NCBI GenBank assembly: GCA_016748015.1
Contig: JAAOMT010000135.1
Coordinates: 268,097 to 332,096, forward strand
Origin: Geosiphon pyriformis
Lineage: Eukaryota > Glomeromycota > Glomeromycetes > Archaeosporales > Geosiphonaceae
DNA length: 64,000 nt
Direction: 5' to 3'
Each line of letters opens with the position of its first letter. Positions within the stretch are counted from its first letter, which is position 1. Positions 13,015 through 24,309 of this stretch are shown piece after piece. Under the pieces are notes generated by a model. That model saw only the letters and a program-made list of their open reading frames with translations. It did not search any database and had not been told where the DNA came from. Both the position numbers and the translations under genes were made by a program.

Positions 13015-14146
13015 CAGGTTATTATGAAAGCAGTTTCACAGTCTTTATGCAAATTTTTTATTCTTTATTTTTCCTTTGATATTACAAATCTACTTAAATT
13101 ATTTGCTTTTAATTTAAACGACAAATTCGGAGAGTGGAAAGTAAAGTAGAAGTTGTATAGTGCTACATGCATTCAGGTTTGCACAGAGCAAACATCAACG
13201 AGGCTAATATCACAAATGAAGTTCACGTAAAATGGGCAAAATGGTGGGAGAATTTTTCTTCGAGAAGAGACATTGGAAGTGGTTCGTATAGAATAGGGAA
13301 AAACAAAGTTGTCGATAATTGAAAATGACGAAACTATCAAGTACAAACAATACCGCTGAGCAGAACAGCAATTTTATATGAATCATGACTTTGGTTCTGC
13401 ATAAGCACGGACTGGGGGAAATAACAATACAAAGAGTGATGTCTGTCGAAACAGTTTTTTCAGTGAAGAGAGTTGAACAAACATTGAAAAATGCCGATTT
13501 TATTTTGATTTCCGATCCATACAGACTTTATAGATTCTGGTTTAAAATTCGATCTCACCTGAGGATCTCAGATAAAGCCAGGAAGACTTTGTGTCATTGA
13601 ATTGTTAAATAATTGATAGACCTATTCTTGAACAAGAATTGTAAAAATTGAGGCGCTGAATTTACAAGTTTTGAAAATATCGAAAGAAATTTGATAACTG
13701 TGGTTTTTGGTACGTGGTAGGCTGTCAACTTTTTGCAATACTACCGATGCCGAGAACAGGAGAGGATATTCTCATGAATCTGTTTATGCCCAATTTGGCA
13801 CGTGCCTCAATAGGTTTGCTAATAGTGTTTGTTCGGATAAATTACGCGATTTATTACCTCATCATCAACCCACATGTGGTTTATTGCGACATCTTCGATA
13901 TAACCTTATTTTCCGATTTTCTCCACAGCATTTTAAAAAATGGATTATCGTCACCTAACCCAGAATCACACAAGTTCAATGTTTGGTGGCTGCATCTGCA
14001 GCATATCATGATAATCAAAAGCACGGTTGATCAAATCGGTAAATTTTTTTTACCCATCGGTATCTGATAAATTGATAATGAACTAGGCTATTTTTGAACA
14101 GTATTGCCAAAAAAAAACCTAATCATAAAATCAAAGATTTCATAGA
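13015..14146. promoter_or_regulatory. Upstream region of frq
   Basis: About 1.1 kb between the frq start and the stop of the upstream PMT gene, both on the minus strand, so it holds the frq promoter and the PMT 3' end. Four GAT-type sites cluster at 13514-13574: GATC at 13514, 13551 and 13564 and GATA at 13571, about 500-560 bases upstream of the frq ATG. White Collar proteins are GATA-type zinc-finger factors, so these are candidate light or clock elements. The open frames at 13385-13600 and 13714-14067 have no recognisable similarity and are not called. Confidence 0.3.
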
Positions 14147-17100
14147 TTATTTAGCAAAATGGAAATCCCATGTTTCCAGCCATTTTCGCCTAAGTACTGC
14201 ATTAACATCTAATCCAGGAGTCCCATAGGTAATTGGGGCAAAAAATACAAATATACTCGAAGCTATTACTAAAACACCTAAACCGAAAATCACTGCACTA
14301 TACCCAACATCAGCAAACATGATGACCCGCGCAATCTTTTGCTTTGATGCCTGTTGGGAGATTGGGTAATTTATCGAATTAACAAACATAAAGTTGAAGA
14401 CTGCGGCAGCCATCAAATAACTACATATAACTGCAGGAAGATAATGATGAAGAAACAAAGAACGTCCCATCAGAAAAAATGGGGCATAATGAAAAAACCA
14501 GGCAATAAAAAAGAAACCTGTAGACTTATAAAGCCGGTTTCTGACAGCTAAAATTTGATATTGATTAAAAGTAAAAAATTTAGAGAATCTGGAAGTGAAC
14601 CAAGGAAAATTTGCTGCGAAGGTAAGGATACTCACGGTCAATAATAGGATGGATACCACGCCTTCTTGACACAGTGTCTGCAGCCCAGACACCAATGAAA
14701 ACGGCAAGTGCTCCAACAGCCAGCCACCAGGTGAACGGATTCCCCAAAAGATATATTTGCTCCCGGGTGGTATCTTTAGTCCAGAAAGAAATTCCACGAA
14801 CCGAAAATGGCCAATTAATGGGGCCAGTTGAGTAAGGATGCGGCTTTGTTAATCCAGAATTATGACTAATCATGAGACGTTGAAGTTCGAAAAATTTCCT
14901 AAAAAAGAAAAGTTTTCTGATTGGTTTCTTTGGCTCTGCAACTTCAGTCTCTTGTATAATAAGATCGAAAAGTAAAATTAATAAAATTTCAGTACAAAGA
15001 AATTCTCAAATACAAAAGCCAAGTACCGTTCTTTCCAATAATCTCGTCAGCGAACCAATGATTGCTCTTTTCTAAATTATTTTTGTTGCCATTAATTTCT
15101 TGTTGTTTGAATCCCCAATCAGGTAAAGGGGCTGAATGTGTCCATAAAGCAACCTTGGTTACCAAATGTACAAGACGAGCATAGCTGGCTTTCGTTCTCC
15201 ATTTGGAATTAGAGTCACCGTTTTCTAAAAAAACCTGGAAGACTGTTTCATTGTACCGAGATTCATCATCAACTGATATTGTGGTGAACTCCTGATTAGT
15301 TGGCATCAAAGGTGAGGCTACATCGTGAGTTAGTAGATGGGTTCGAGTATTGACATGCTCAAGACGAATATAATCCCCATGTTTAATGACGTCATTCTCA
15401 GCACGATCTTCAAAGAAAGGTTGGGCTGGTTTGACTCGCCAATGGTTGTTAGTATCTTCATGAGGATACCCGGTCACTTGTTGACCTTAATATGGTTGAA
15501 TTTTCATCAAAATAAGGATTGAAGAACTATTTCATGAAAAGCTTCTTGAGATCTAATTACCTTGACTGCTAATGCGGCCATCGTCATAACGAAGTGGATA
15601 ACGATCCACATGAGAATGCAAATAAACCGAGGTATCCTTATGTTTAAGCGTTATTGTATCATTGAATCGTATATCTGGAAATGGTGGATAACTTGGTATG
15701 ATATCTCAAAGTGGGTTTGATACAATATGTAAATCAGTGATTTATTGATTTTTCATACCATGACTTTGGAGAGTCATTATATTTCCATGTAATGTTTCTT
15801 GAAATTCGGGACTCATGAAAGCATCCCCTGGCCCACTTGTATTCAAAATGGCAAAATGAATGTAAAACCAAAACAAATAAATGACAATAGGTATAAAGAT
15901 AAGACCAATAGCGCGGGCAAAGAAATGCCTTCGAAATTGTTTCTGTGGGACAAAAAGATAATATTATCAGCACTCTGGAAAATGATAACCCAATTAAGGC
16001 GATAAATTGAAAGAGAAGATATTCACAAATTATTAAACCATTCAACTAGCAATGAATGTTTGATCAGAGAGTATACATAAACATGATCTCGTGAATTATC
16101 AACTTTTCAAATAAAATTCAGTTTTGAAATACAAAACTGCTTGTTCCACAACTAATCATAATGTGTATAACTTCATATTTCGAAACATAAGCTCAAAGTA
16201 CAAATAAGTAACTTACCATAGTTAAACCTCGTTGAATATCCAATAATTCCCATAAATCATAAACAACAGCGACTCCAATAGTGGCTACTGTGAAAAGACC
16301 AACCATCTTTACACTATTATCAATATATGAATTTTTTGAACAAAAGGCTTATCAGTGTGAAAATATTGAAATGAGGCTAGCACTTACCTTGCAGTCAAAG
16401 AAAGGAGGACCCCAGTTGTTATTAACCAAACCCACCATTCACGAGAAAATTCCCTGAAAAAAATAAGTAATTTGCAATCAAGCTATCTTTGATTATAACT
16501 TAATTAAAGTTGAAGAAAGTACCTGAGCCGTAATTTATAAAATCTAATATATGAATATATGGTACAAAGCATAAAGAACACGAGCATAGCATCAAGAAGA
16601 ATCAACCTTGTCTGTGCGATCAATGCATTATCTTTATGAAGAACGTTCAATCAATATTGAATTTGACGTTTCAAACCATATTTGAGAAGAAAAGTTACCA
16701 AACAAGACGAAACCAGCGGCCAGAGCAGCGGTGATTACCGGATAGCCAGATTCGGTCATGATTAAATATGTCAATGGGACAAGCAAAGCACCTAAAGTGG
16801 CGGGCAATAATCTTAATCCAATATAAGGAACATTGTTTTTTACATAATCATCCCCAATGTTCTCAAAAAGAAAATGTCCATCATAGCCCAAAAGCCAACC
16901 CATTCCTGCAAACATAAGTTTTGCGAGAGGAGGATGAACATCGAAGTAATATATCCGTTGAAGATAAAAGCTGGCGAATTTGCCGAAGTGAACCTCGTCA
17001 AACCTGAAAAATCTGAGGTTAAAAAGTTCCAACTTAAACTATTTCAAGAATTAAGAAAAGTTCAAGATAATTTACACCACTTCTGCTGGATATCCGATAT

Positions 17101-17398
17101 TCCAATACCGCGTTATAAAAGCCGAGATAGTCAGTATAAAAAGTACTATGGAGGATAGCTGACTCTTCCGGAGTTTCGATTTTTTTACATTTTCACCCTA
17201 CAGGGAAGGAATTTAATAAGTGGAGCAAAACGCCCATGAAAAGGGATCAAAGGAGAATCGAAAAACCTTTTTAACGTTATGAGCTTCCAAGTGAGCTTTA
17301 TTGGATAAACTTCTTTGCTCTTCAGGTTTTCGTTTTTCTCCCACTTTGTTTTCACTTAAGCCTCCCTGTCTGAGGCGGGTTTTACCTTCCTCGGACAT
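14147..17398 (-). CDS. Dolichyl-phosphate-mannose--protein mannosyltransferase (PMT family)
   Basis: Eleven exons (17398-17267, 17197-17076, 17003-16699, 16631-16523, 16453-16388, 16313-16217, 15942-15759, 15704-15561, 15485-15027, 14950-14636, 14547-14147) join in phase to 777 residues, the usual PMT length. These ER membrane enzymes transfer mannose from dolichyl-phosphate mannose to Ser/Thr of proteins entering the secretory pathway and are essential for fungal cell-wall glycoproteins. Visible hallmarks are the first membrane helix ending RYWNIGYP, the lumenal FDEVHFGKFASFYLQR with the Asp-Glu pair, YYFDVHPPLAKL, a large lumenal MIR region (SHGDIIPSYPPFPDI, YLHSHVDRYPLRYDDGR, QQVTGYPHEDTNN), then GISFWTKDTTREQIYLLGNP and MGRSLFLHHYLPA among the C-terminal helices, ending WLETWDFHFAK. 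The C-terminal motifs are closest to the PMT1/PMT2 groups; I did not decide between them. The FEX gene lies 250 bases upstream on the same strand. Confidence 0.93.
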
Positions 17399-17647
17399 GA
17401 TTCACCCAAATCTTGGAAAAAATGTGGTCAAAACACACTTATTTTGTTTTTAAAAAAAAAGGGCCCTCAAGTGACTGACACACTATAACTCGAAAGGGCA
17501 AAATTAATATTAAAAATTTTAATTGTTATTATAAATAAATAATGTTATAAATAGACAATTTGAGTCTATAAATAAGATTTACAAAATATTCGAATAATCT
17601 GTTCTATCTGAAAGTAAATAAGGAAATCGCTAGATTATGAACAAGAA

Positions 17648-19528
17648 TCATTTAATATCGCAAGTTGAGCGCAATCCAACAGTCCAATCATATATACCCA
17701 ACGTCACTACCATTGTTACTTGAGCCATTACCACCGAAAAAATCGCATAACGGTAAGCCTGAACCCTAGGTAAAGATGTAATTTCAACCTGTAACCGTCA
17801 TTAAAAGCCATTAGTGTGTGGAAGATCTAGGTTTCATAAAAGTTGTAGAAATTTACCGCAAATGTAGATATAGTCGTGAGACAACCTAAATTAAGATTTC
17901 AAATTGTTGGTGATTGATAAAATTTGGCAGTTCCCCGATCAAAAAAAAAATCGGAATTACCACAAAATCCGTCAGACAATCCCGAAATTACTTGGCATCC
18001 TAATTTCGAGTTTACTTCACCATTACTCAGAATAAATAAAATCCCAAGTACCAAGGTTCCAAATATGTTAGCAGCGAATGTTCCAAAAGGAAAGGTCATA
18101 TTAACGGTATTGAATCTTGAAAGTTTCCAACGCGTCAGCGTACCTAAACACAACAGAAGTTTTCATGAATTTTGCAGAGAATTTGATAACGAGTCAGTGT
18201 AGATTAGTGAAGTTTAAAATTACCGATAGGTGCAAAGATAGTTGCAAACATAATTTTTCGATGTTCCTTAATTAATATTGTCAAAATGACAACAGTCAAA
18301 ATTGAGAAAAACCCAAGACTAATACATATCCAGTCAATGAATATTAAGTCATCATATTTAAATTTTCTTGGAACAACTCTATACGAGGTTTTTTTAGATT
18401 TTGAATTATTTTTTGCATTTGACTTATCTTTGGGAAAATTTTTAGGCAGGAAAAAATCTGCAAGATGTTCCCCAAATTTCAGACCACTGACAGACATTCC
18501 AATGGTAATTGCAACATGGACTAGAGCAGCAAGTGGCTTTTAAAGGTAAAATATAAAAATCACTAATAAGATCATATTGAAAAAAAAGGTTAAAACGAGT
18601 CAATAAAATTCTTTACACTATATGCGCGTGGGTGTTGAGGAGTCTCATAGTCTATGATAGCCTTAAATATACCGAGGTTCCAAGAGGAAAACGTGGTAAT
18701 AGAACCACAGAGACCAACCCCAAGCCCAATATAAGCAGGTAAATATCTTAATTTAAATTTATGAATCAGATTAAAAGTAAAGAAATCTTAAGTATAAAAT
18801 ATCTAGATTAAAGAAATTATAGATATCCCAATTCAGGAACTTACTTGTTCATTATTATTTCTTTAAAAGCCACACAAAAACCCATAATCAAACATCCGAT
18901 AAATTGAGAATAAACCAGCGGGAATACTGGAGCTCCAGGATATTGGTTCAGATTTGTGAGCCCAATACGAACAAGTACACCAATCATTGAAAAGGGAATC
19001 AATAGTGCAATCACGGGAGCTTTTCTTTCTACAATGTCTATAAAAATTACTTTCGTCTTCTCTTCATCCTCATCTAAGGTGGGTATTGGTTGCAAAGCGA
19101 TCTCTGATCCAGAATTTTTTGTATTATAAGTGTTGACATCTAAAAAAAAAAGGTTTAAATTATCAGTGTTTTGACCCCAAGAGTGCCTTCCTCCTTGAAT
19201 ACTCCATATCGAATGGGAAATTCTTATGTCGTCGTTGAAGACACTGGGTGTTTTTTGTGTGACAAACTTTGAGTTCCAAGTTCAAAATCAATTTTTTCAC
19301 CGTCTTGAATCTTCGGAAACCCACCAGCATGCTTTACCGTCATTTGATTTGTTTTAGGGAGGGTAGATTTCTTGGCTATTTCGTCCATTTCTGAAATGTT
19401 CTTTGGCTCCTTTGTTTCAAATTTTGTATCATAAACTGGGAATCTGTTGTGGGCCTTGTTATTGCAGGCTTTTCAAAGTCAATAAGAAAGTAATCACCTG
19501 ACATTGGAAGGTACGTTTGTTCAGCCAT
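17648..19528 (-). CDS. Fluoride export protein (FEX/CrcB family)
   Basis: This is a two-repeat fluoride channel that expels fluoride across the plasma membrane. Firm exons are about 19141-18845, 18746-18617, 18536-18224, 18143-17961, 17885-17857 (29 bases) and 17788-17648, all in phase. The first CrcB unit reads APVIALLIPFSMIGVLVRIGL, then FPLVYSQFIGCLIMG and GLCGSITTFSSWN; the second reads LTRWKLSRFN, FPFGTFAANIFGTLVLG and GLSDGFCGCLTTISTFAVEI. These are the G-x-x-x-R, N/Q-x-x-G and GFCGxxTTxST signatures of the family. A hydrophilic Lys/Ser-rich loop links the two units. The N-terminal tail (about 19528-19190) is soluble and its exons could not be settled: the ATG at 19528 gives one frame, and a good-looking downstream peptide sits in another. 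The start is therefore provisional. Expected topology is eight membrane segments plus the family linker helix. Confidence 0.85.
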
Positions 19529-19576
19529 TAAGTGGCACTGAACTTTTCTTATAAAAAATATGGTGGAAGTGTACAA

Positions 19577-20569
19577 ATATTTGAAGCGAAGAGTTTAGAC
19601 ATATTAACTATTGAACCTTTGACTTTCAACTTTTAACTGTAAGTCAAATTAACTTATTACACAAAACAAAGATCTAAATATTTAACTAAACTAAATTAGA
19701 ATCAAGAAAATTTATTATACGATAACGAGTGTGGCCCAACCGCAGTTCACGTGCTTGTTACATGTGACCAGCCACTTAAGAAGAGTTTACATAAAAGTAC
19801 TAACATACTTCTTAGCTTTAAAAACCAAAACATCTTTCTTTGCTAATCAGTTATATTTACATTAAAGTAATCTTTACTTTTAACATTTATAACAACAAAT
19901 CTTTTTTTAACAATTAAACATTATTTTTTATATTTAATTTAAAATTTAAAAATTAGTAATCAAAATATTGGTTTTGTTTGGTTTTTTTAATATATATGTT
20001 AATTTTATAGCAATTATATTAATTATAATGTTTAATTTAAATTTGGCTAGAAACAATAATTTCTTTTTTTATTTTAATTAATACATAATTAAATTGTTTA
20101 ATATACTAATTTTTACTGGTTTTAAAAATAAAAAAACCATGTTTTTGCACATGTTTTTATTTAATTGATTTATTAAATCATTTAATCTTAAAAATTAAAA
20201 ACAATATTAAACTATTTTATATAAAATTTGTATTTTAAATTTTTTTAAATATTATTATTAAAATTAAGCTTGTTAATTTTTTATTTTTGTTATTTTAAAA
20301 ATTATTAATATTTGTTATTTTTGTTATTTTAAAAATTGTTAAAAATTGTTATTTTTGTTTTTATTATTGTTATTTTGCATAATATTTTTTTTAAGATTAT
20401 TGTAAAATAATATTAAATATATTTTATGTATTTTTAGTATAGTTTTTAAAATTAATTTAAAGTTTATTAGTTAATAATAATATGTTATTGTGTATTTTAA
20501 AAATTTTAAAGCTATTAAAACTGGCAAAAATTAATTAAATATATAATATATTAAGCTACTTAATTATAT
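19577..20569. other. Intergenic A+T-rich flank left of the retrotransposon
   Basis: Becomes desert-like from about 19850. Words around 20190-20400 ('ataaaatttgtattttaaa' and repeated 'ttgttatttttgttatttt') are the reverse complement of words in the dispersed A+T element at 34.5 and 45.2 kb, so the retrotransposon probably inserted into an older, inverted copy. No gene is seen. Confidence 0.4.
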
Positions 20570-21224
20570 TGTTACAGTTGAAACCCATAGTTTTTATTAA
20601 TTATCACATGTATTAGCCACTGATATCATATAATTAATCACTCTATTTTTAGATAGTGATCATTGACCTAATCAGTGACCTGACTGTTGACCTGGTCATT
20701 GACCATTTTCAATAGCTATATAAGCAATGAGTCTTTTAGCTGTAGAAAATCATTTCTTAGACAAGAATCAAATAAATAAAAATAACAACTTTCATTTTAA
20801 TTACTCTCTTATCACTAATTTCTCTTTTCTTACCTTCAAGTATCTGAACATCTTAGGATAAAAGATTACTTGTTGGTCTTTTCCTGATGTATATAATTGT
20901 AGCATTTGAAGATTATTTGAATAAATGTGACTGAAAAGCACAAGTTGATATCTGATATTAAATTCTAAGAGTGCTGATATAAGGCATAGAATTATACCAG
21001 TAGTGATTAATTGTTGACAGTATGGACTATTCCTCTACCTTCAGATTCCCTTGTTACCTTTTGAAAAGAATAGTGATTGAGATATTTTATGAGATTGATC
21101 TCGCACATTGAATCCATACTCATTCAATTCGCTCATTGAAGTTGAATTCTCTTTGATTATTTCCATCACCCTACAATCCTGTTCTTCCTTGCTATCTGTT
21201 AGCTTGTTACTCCAACCCATAACA
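20570..21224 (+). repeat. 5' long terminal repeat
   Basis: Begins TGTTACAGTTG and ends CCCATAACA. It contains four tandem 12-base units (consensus TGATCATTGACC) at 20657-20704, followed 12 bases later by the TATA-like box tatataa at 20717-20723, so the units sit in U3 directly upstream of the promoter. It matches the LTR at 27517-28183 throughout its length. Confidence 0.95.
20657..20723 (+). promoter_or_regulatory. U3 repeat array and TATA box of the 5' LTR
   Basis: Four 12-base units run 20657-20668, 20669-20680, 20681-20692 and 20693-20704, each ending GACC, and then TATATAA occurs at 20717-20723. The placement resembles enhancer repeats of LTR elements; this role is inferred. Confidence 0.5.
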
Positions 21225-21230
21225 TAAAAG

Positions 21231-21245
21231 TGGTGCTCCCTGTGA
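21231..21245 (+). other. Candidate primer-binding site
   Basis: TGGTGCTCCC starts six bases after the 5' LTR. A minus-strand primer-binding site normally begins TGG, pairing with the tRNA CCA end; here the partner would end GGGAGCACCA. The tRNA was not identified because no tRNA gene is in the window. Confidence 0.55.
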
Positions 21246-21378
21246 GGTTGTCAAAATTTACTTATTCCCTCATTGTATGGGTGATTACTCATATCTGCCA
21301 TAGCAATCAGAAGAACACTTTGCAGCACACAATAGAAATGACCTAGATTTCATTGAACTTAATCCTCTGCCCTCCTGC

Positions 21379-22818
21379 TTGATCTGCTTTCCTCTTGAAG
21401 AACAATCCAGTAAACAATTTCAAGACTTTTGGAACTGGTTCCTGAACAAATATTTAGCTAAAACCTACACAGCTTATACAATCTATTACTTTGACCAAGC
21501 TTATTTTGAAAACGACTTTGAAGAAAGAAACAACAGTATTAATCAGCTCTTATATTCTGCAACCTTTAAACAACAGCCTCCTGATTTCGAATATCTGAAT
21601 CATCAAATTCACATCTGGATTGTTGCCCATCAAGCAACTGAAACTCTCTTTGAAACAAAAGAAGAAAGCTACCAAACTGCTCCTGTTTTTAACCTTTTAT
21701 CAAGCAAATCAGACTCGTCTACACAAACAGTTACCCCTGAACCAATGGCTAATGACCCCATGCAAGCAAACATTCTGGCTGCCCTCCAAAGTATACAAAT
21801 TGCTTTAGGAAGAAGAAACAATACCCCACTACCACTATTTAGAGATAATACACAAGATCCAATTGAATGGTTGGATGATTTTGAGAGAGCTGCCACAGCC
21901 AACCAGTATGATGAAAAATACAAGTTCCAAATAGTTGGTGGCTACCTCCAAGGCTCTTCTGCTACCTGGTTTTCACAAGAAACAAATGCCAATGCTCAAC
22001 ACAAAATAATTAGATGGACACCAATCAATGCTGAAGAAGAAAATACCTCTTTCACTACCCAATTTGAGGCCAAGTTCAGAACCCCAATATTAATATCCAA
22101 ATGGTGCATGGAACTGGAAAGAAGAACTCAAGGCCCTGGGAAAGTAGTGACTGAATATGCCAAAGCTATTAGAAAGCTAATCAAATGTGTAGACTCTGGA
22201 AGAAACTGAACAGAAGAACAAAAGATTTATTCTTTTACAAAAGGATTGAGAACCAATTTATCTTATGCTCTTTGGTCTTTCTTGGCCCTAAAAGACAACC
22301 CTACAATAGACATGGCCATTGAACTTGCCCAATGAATTGAAGACAACCAAAAAATACATTTGGGATTTACACTTCCAGTTTTTGCTCCTGCTTCTGTCAT
22401 GGCTCCTGCTCCTCAAATGGCTGCTGTTTCTTTTGCTGCCCAAACTCAAGATCCAAATGAACAATTAATTGATAGACTCACAGCCAATCTTGTCCAGTTA
22501 TTAGAACCTTTGGCACAAGCAGTCAGAGATAACCAGCAACTACCAAGACCTAGATACGAACCTCGTTTTAACCAGCCCCAGCAACCTCCCTATTAAAAAC
22601 AGCAAAATCGTGGCCCACCTGTGTGCTATCATTGTGGATTAACTGGACATTATTCAAGAGATTGTAACAATCCTTCACTGCCTCCTCTAGCTCCCAAAAA
22701 CAATGACAACCAAAACAACAGACCCAACAACAACAACAATGTCCCCAATCAAAGACCCAATTATGCCAACATCAATTTCTTTGGAGAGGATCCCCTAATT
22801 GAAGCCACTGTTTATTAG
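21379..22818 (+). pseudogene. gag: gag of the retrotransposon (interrupted)
   Basis: One frame runs from ATG 21379 to TAG 22816 with three internal stops (TGA 22207, TGA 22333, TAA 22594). The capsid-like part contains PLFRDNTQDPIEWLDDFERA and GYLQGSSATWF, typical of Ty3-type Gag. After a Pro/Ala/Gln-rich spacer comes one zinc knuckle CYHCGLTGHYSRDC (C-x2-C-x4-H-x4-C) at about 22624-22665. The frame ends NFFGEDPLIEATVY. Each stop is one transition from a Gln, Arg or Trp codon, so the frame looks freshly damaged rather than spurious. Confidence 0.85.
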
Positions 22819-22829
22819 TCTTTAAACTG

Positions 22830-24300
22830 TTAAGCGCATCTCCAAAGGGTGAGAGTGCAAGCCAACCAGAAGAAAACTTCTTTTACACTTTTAACTTAAC
22901 TAATGATGACCATAACATAGATGAATTAGCAATCAACCCCTCTGAATCCACAAGAAAGAAGAAAAAAGCCAAAGTTGATTTTGTTCTGGACCCCAATAAA
23001 GCTTCTACATCAACTGCTGACAACAATGAGCCCCCAAAAGCCAAAGTTTTCAAAAACCCTCCAAAGTTGAAACCCCCAAAAATAGTACAATCCAGCCCCT
23101 ATTCTGTTGTCAAAGACTTCATGGAAACCCCAGCACATATAACTTTTGGCCAATTGATGATCCATCCACAATTTAGAAAAGATCTTCACAAATCTCTAAT
23201 TCCAAAGAAAATGACATCCAAAACCAACAAACGCTCTTGCCAAGCTGGACTTGCTGACAATAGCAATGTCACTCCTCTAATTTGCAAAGCCCAAGTGGCT
23301 GGCTACTTCATCGATTTGATCCTAGACAGTAGATCATTTGTTAGTGTTATTGCTAAACACTTTTTTGAAGCAATTGGCAGAAAAATTGATGAACCATCTA
23401 CATGACTAATAACCAATGTACATGGTGATAAGAAGAAAGAGCTTGGCATAGCCAAAGCTATTCCTGTCTGCATCAATGGCATCAGCATTGAAACTGATAT
23501 GGAAGTATCTGAAGTAAAAAAATACACCATCATTGTTGGCAATAAATGGCTCAAGAAAGCAAAAGCTTTGCTTGATTATGAACTCTGTGAACTAACCATC
23601 AGATGTGGTGAGAAACCCATTGTGGTTAAATGTCACTATTGGACAACTCCTCCAGTATCCAAGCAGAGCCCAGAAGAAAATGAATCAGACAAATCAGATG
23701 ATAAAGAAAGTGAGAAAGAAGAAGAACAAGAAGAACAAAAAGAAACTGCTGAACTCACCTATATCATCTTTACCAGCAATGGCAAACTACTAGATAATGT
23801 CAAGACAGATAAAAAAAGAATCATTGTCAATGGCAAGCTGATCTGCTGGCCTTATTATGATATGCTCAGAAGAACCTTTGACAGAAAGCCAGGCAAGAAA
23901 GCCAAATACAGTTATTGGTGGTATGGTCCTTGTGCCCAGTGCTGGTGCGACAAACCATTGTATTCTCCTAGCAATGAATGCATGTCCTGCCTGATCTATT
24001 ACAAAGATTGGGAACCAATCAGCTTGATACTCTATGAGGAAATAAAAGAAGTCCAAAAGTTTTTTGAAAACAAACCACCTGAAATCCAATCACTGGTTGT
24101 AGAACAAAGAGAACCCTCTCCAGAAGAAAGAAAGATAGACATTGAAAACCTGCTGGCTAGAAACAGCCCAGTTATCTCAAAAGAAGGTGAATCTTCTGGA
24201 CGTACACATGTGATACAACACACCATTATCACCAGAGAAACTCGTCCCATCCATTTGAAGCCCTATTAATCCAACTGGCACAATGATGAGTTTATCAAAA
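22830..24300 (+). pseudogene. pol: Protease region of pol (active-site motif damaged)
   Basis: The reading frame moves from frame 1 to frame 3 after gag. The retropepsin-like segment is at about 23260-23400: ICKAQVAGYFIDLILDS followed by Arg instead of Gly at 23331-23333, so the D-S/T-G active-site triad reads D-S-R (AGA, one G-to-A change from GGA). Stops occur at 23403 (TGA) and 24267 (TAA). A long acidic and Cys-containing linker leads to the reverse transcriptase. I do not recognise the linker. Confidence 0.7.
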
Positions 24301-24309
24301 AGAAAATAA

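Noticed and set aside
13714-14067. 117-codon plus-strand frame upstream of frq
   Set aside because: No recognisable domain, overlapped by another frame of similar length, and placed in the frq promoter and PMT 3' interval; kept as noncoding without expression data.
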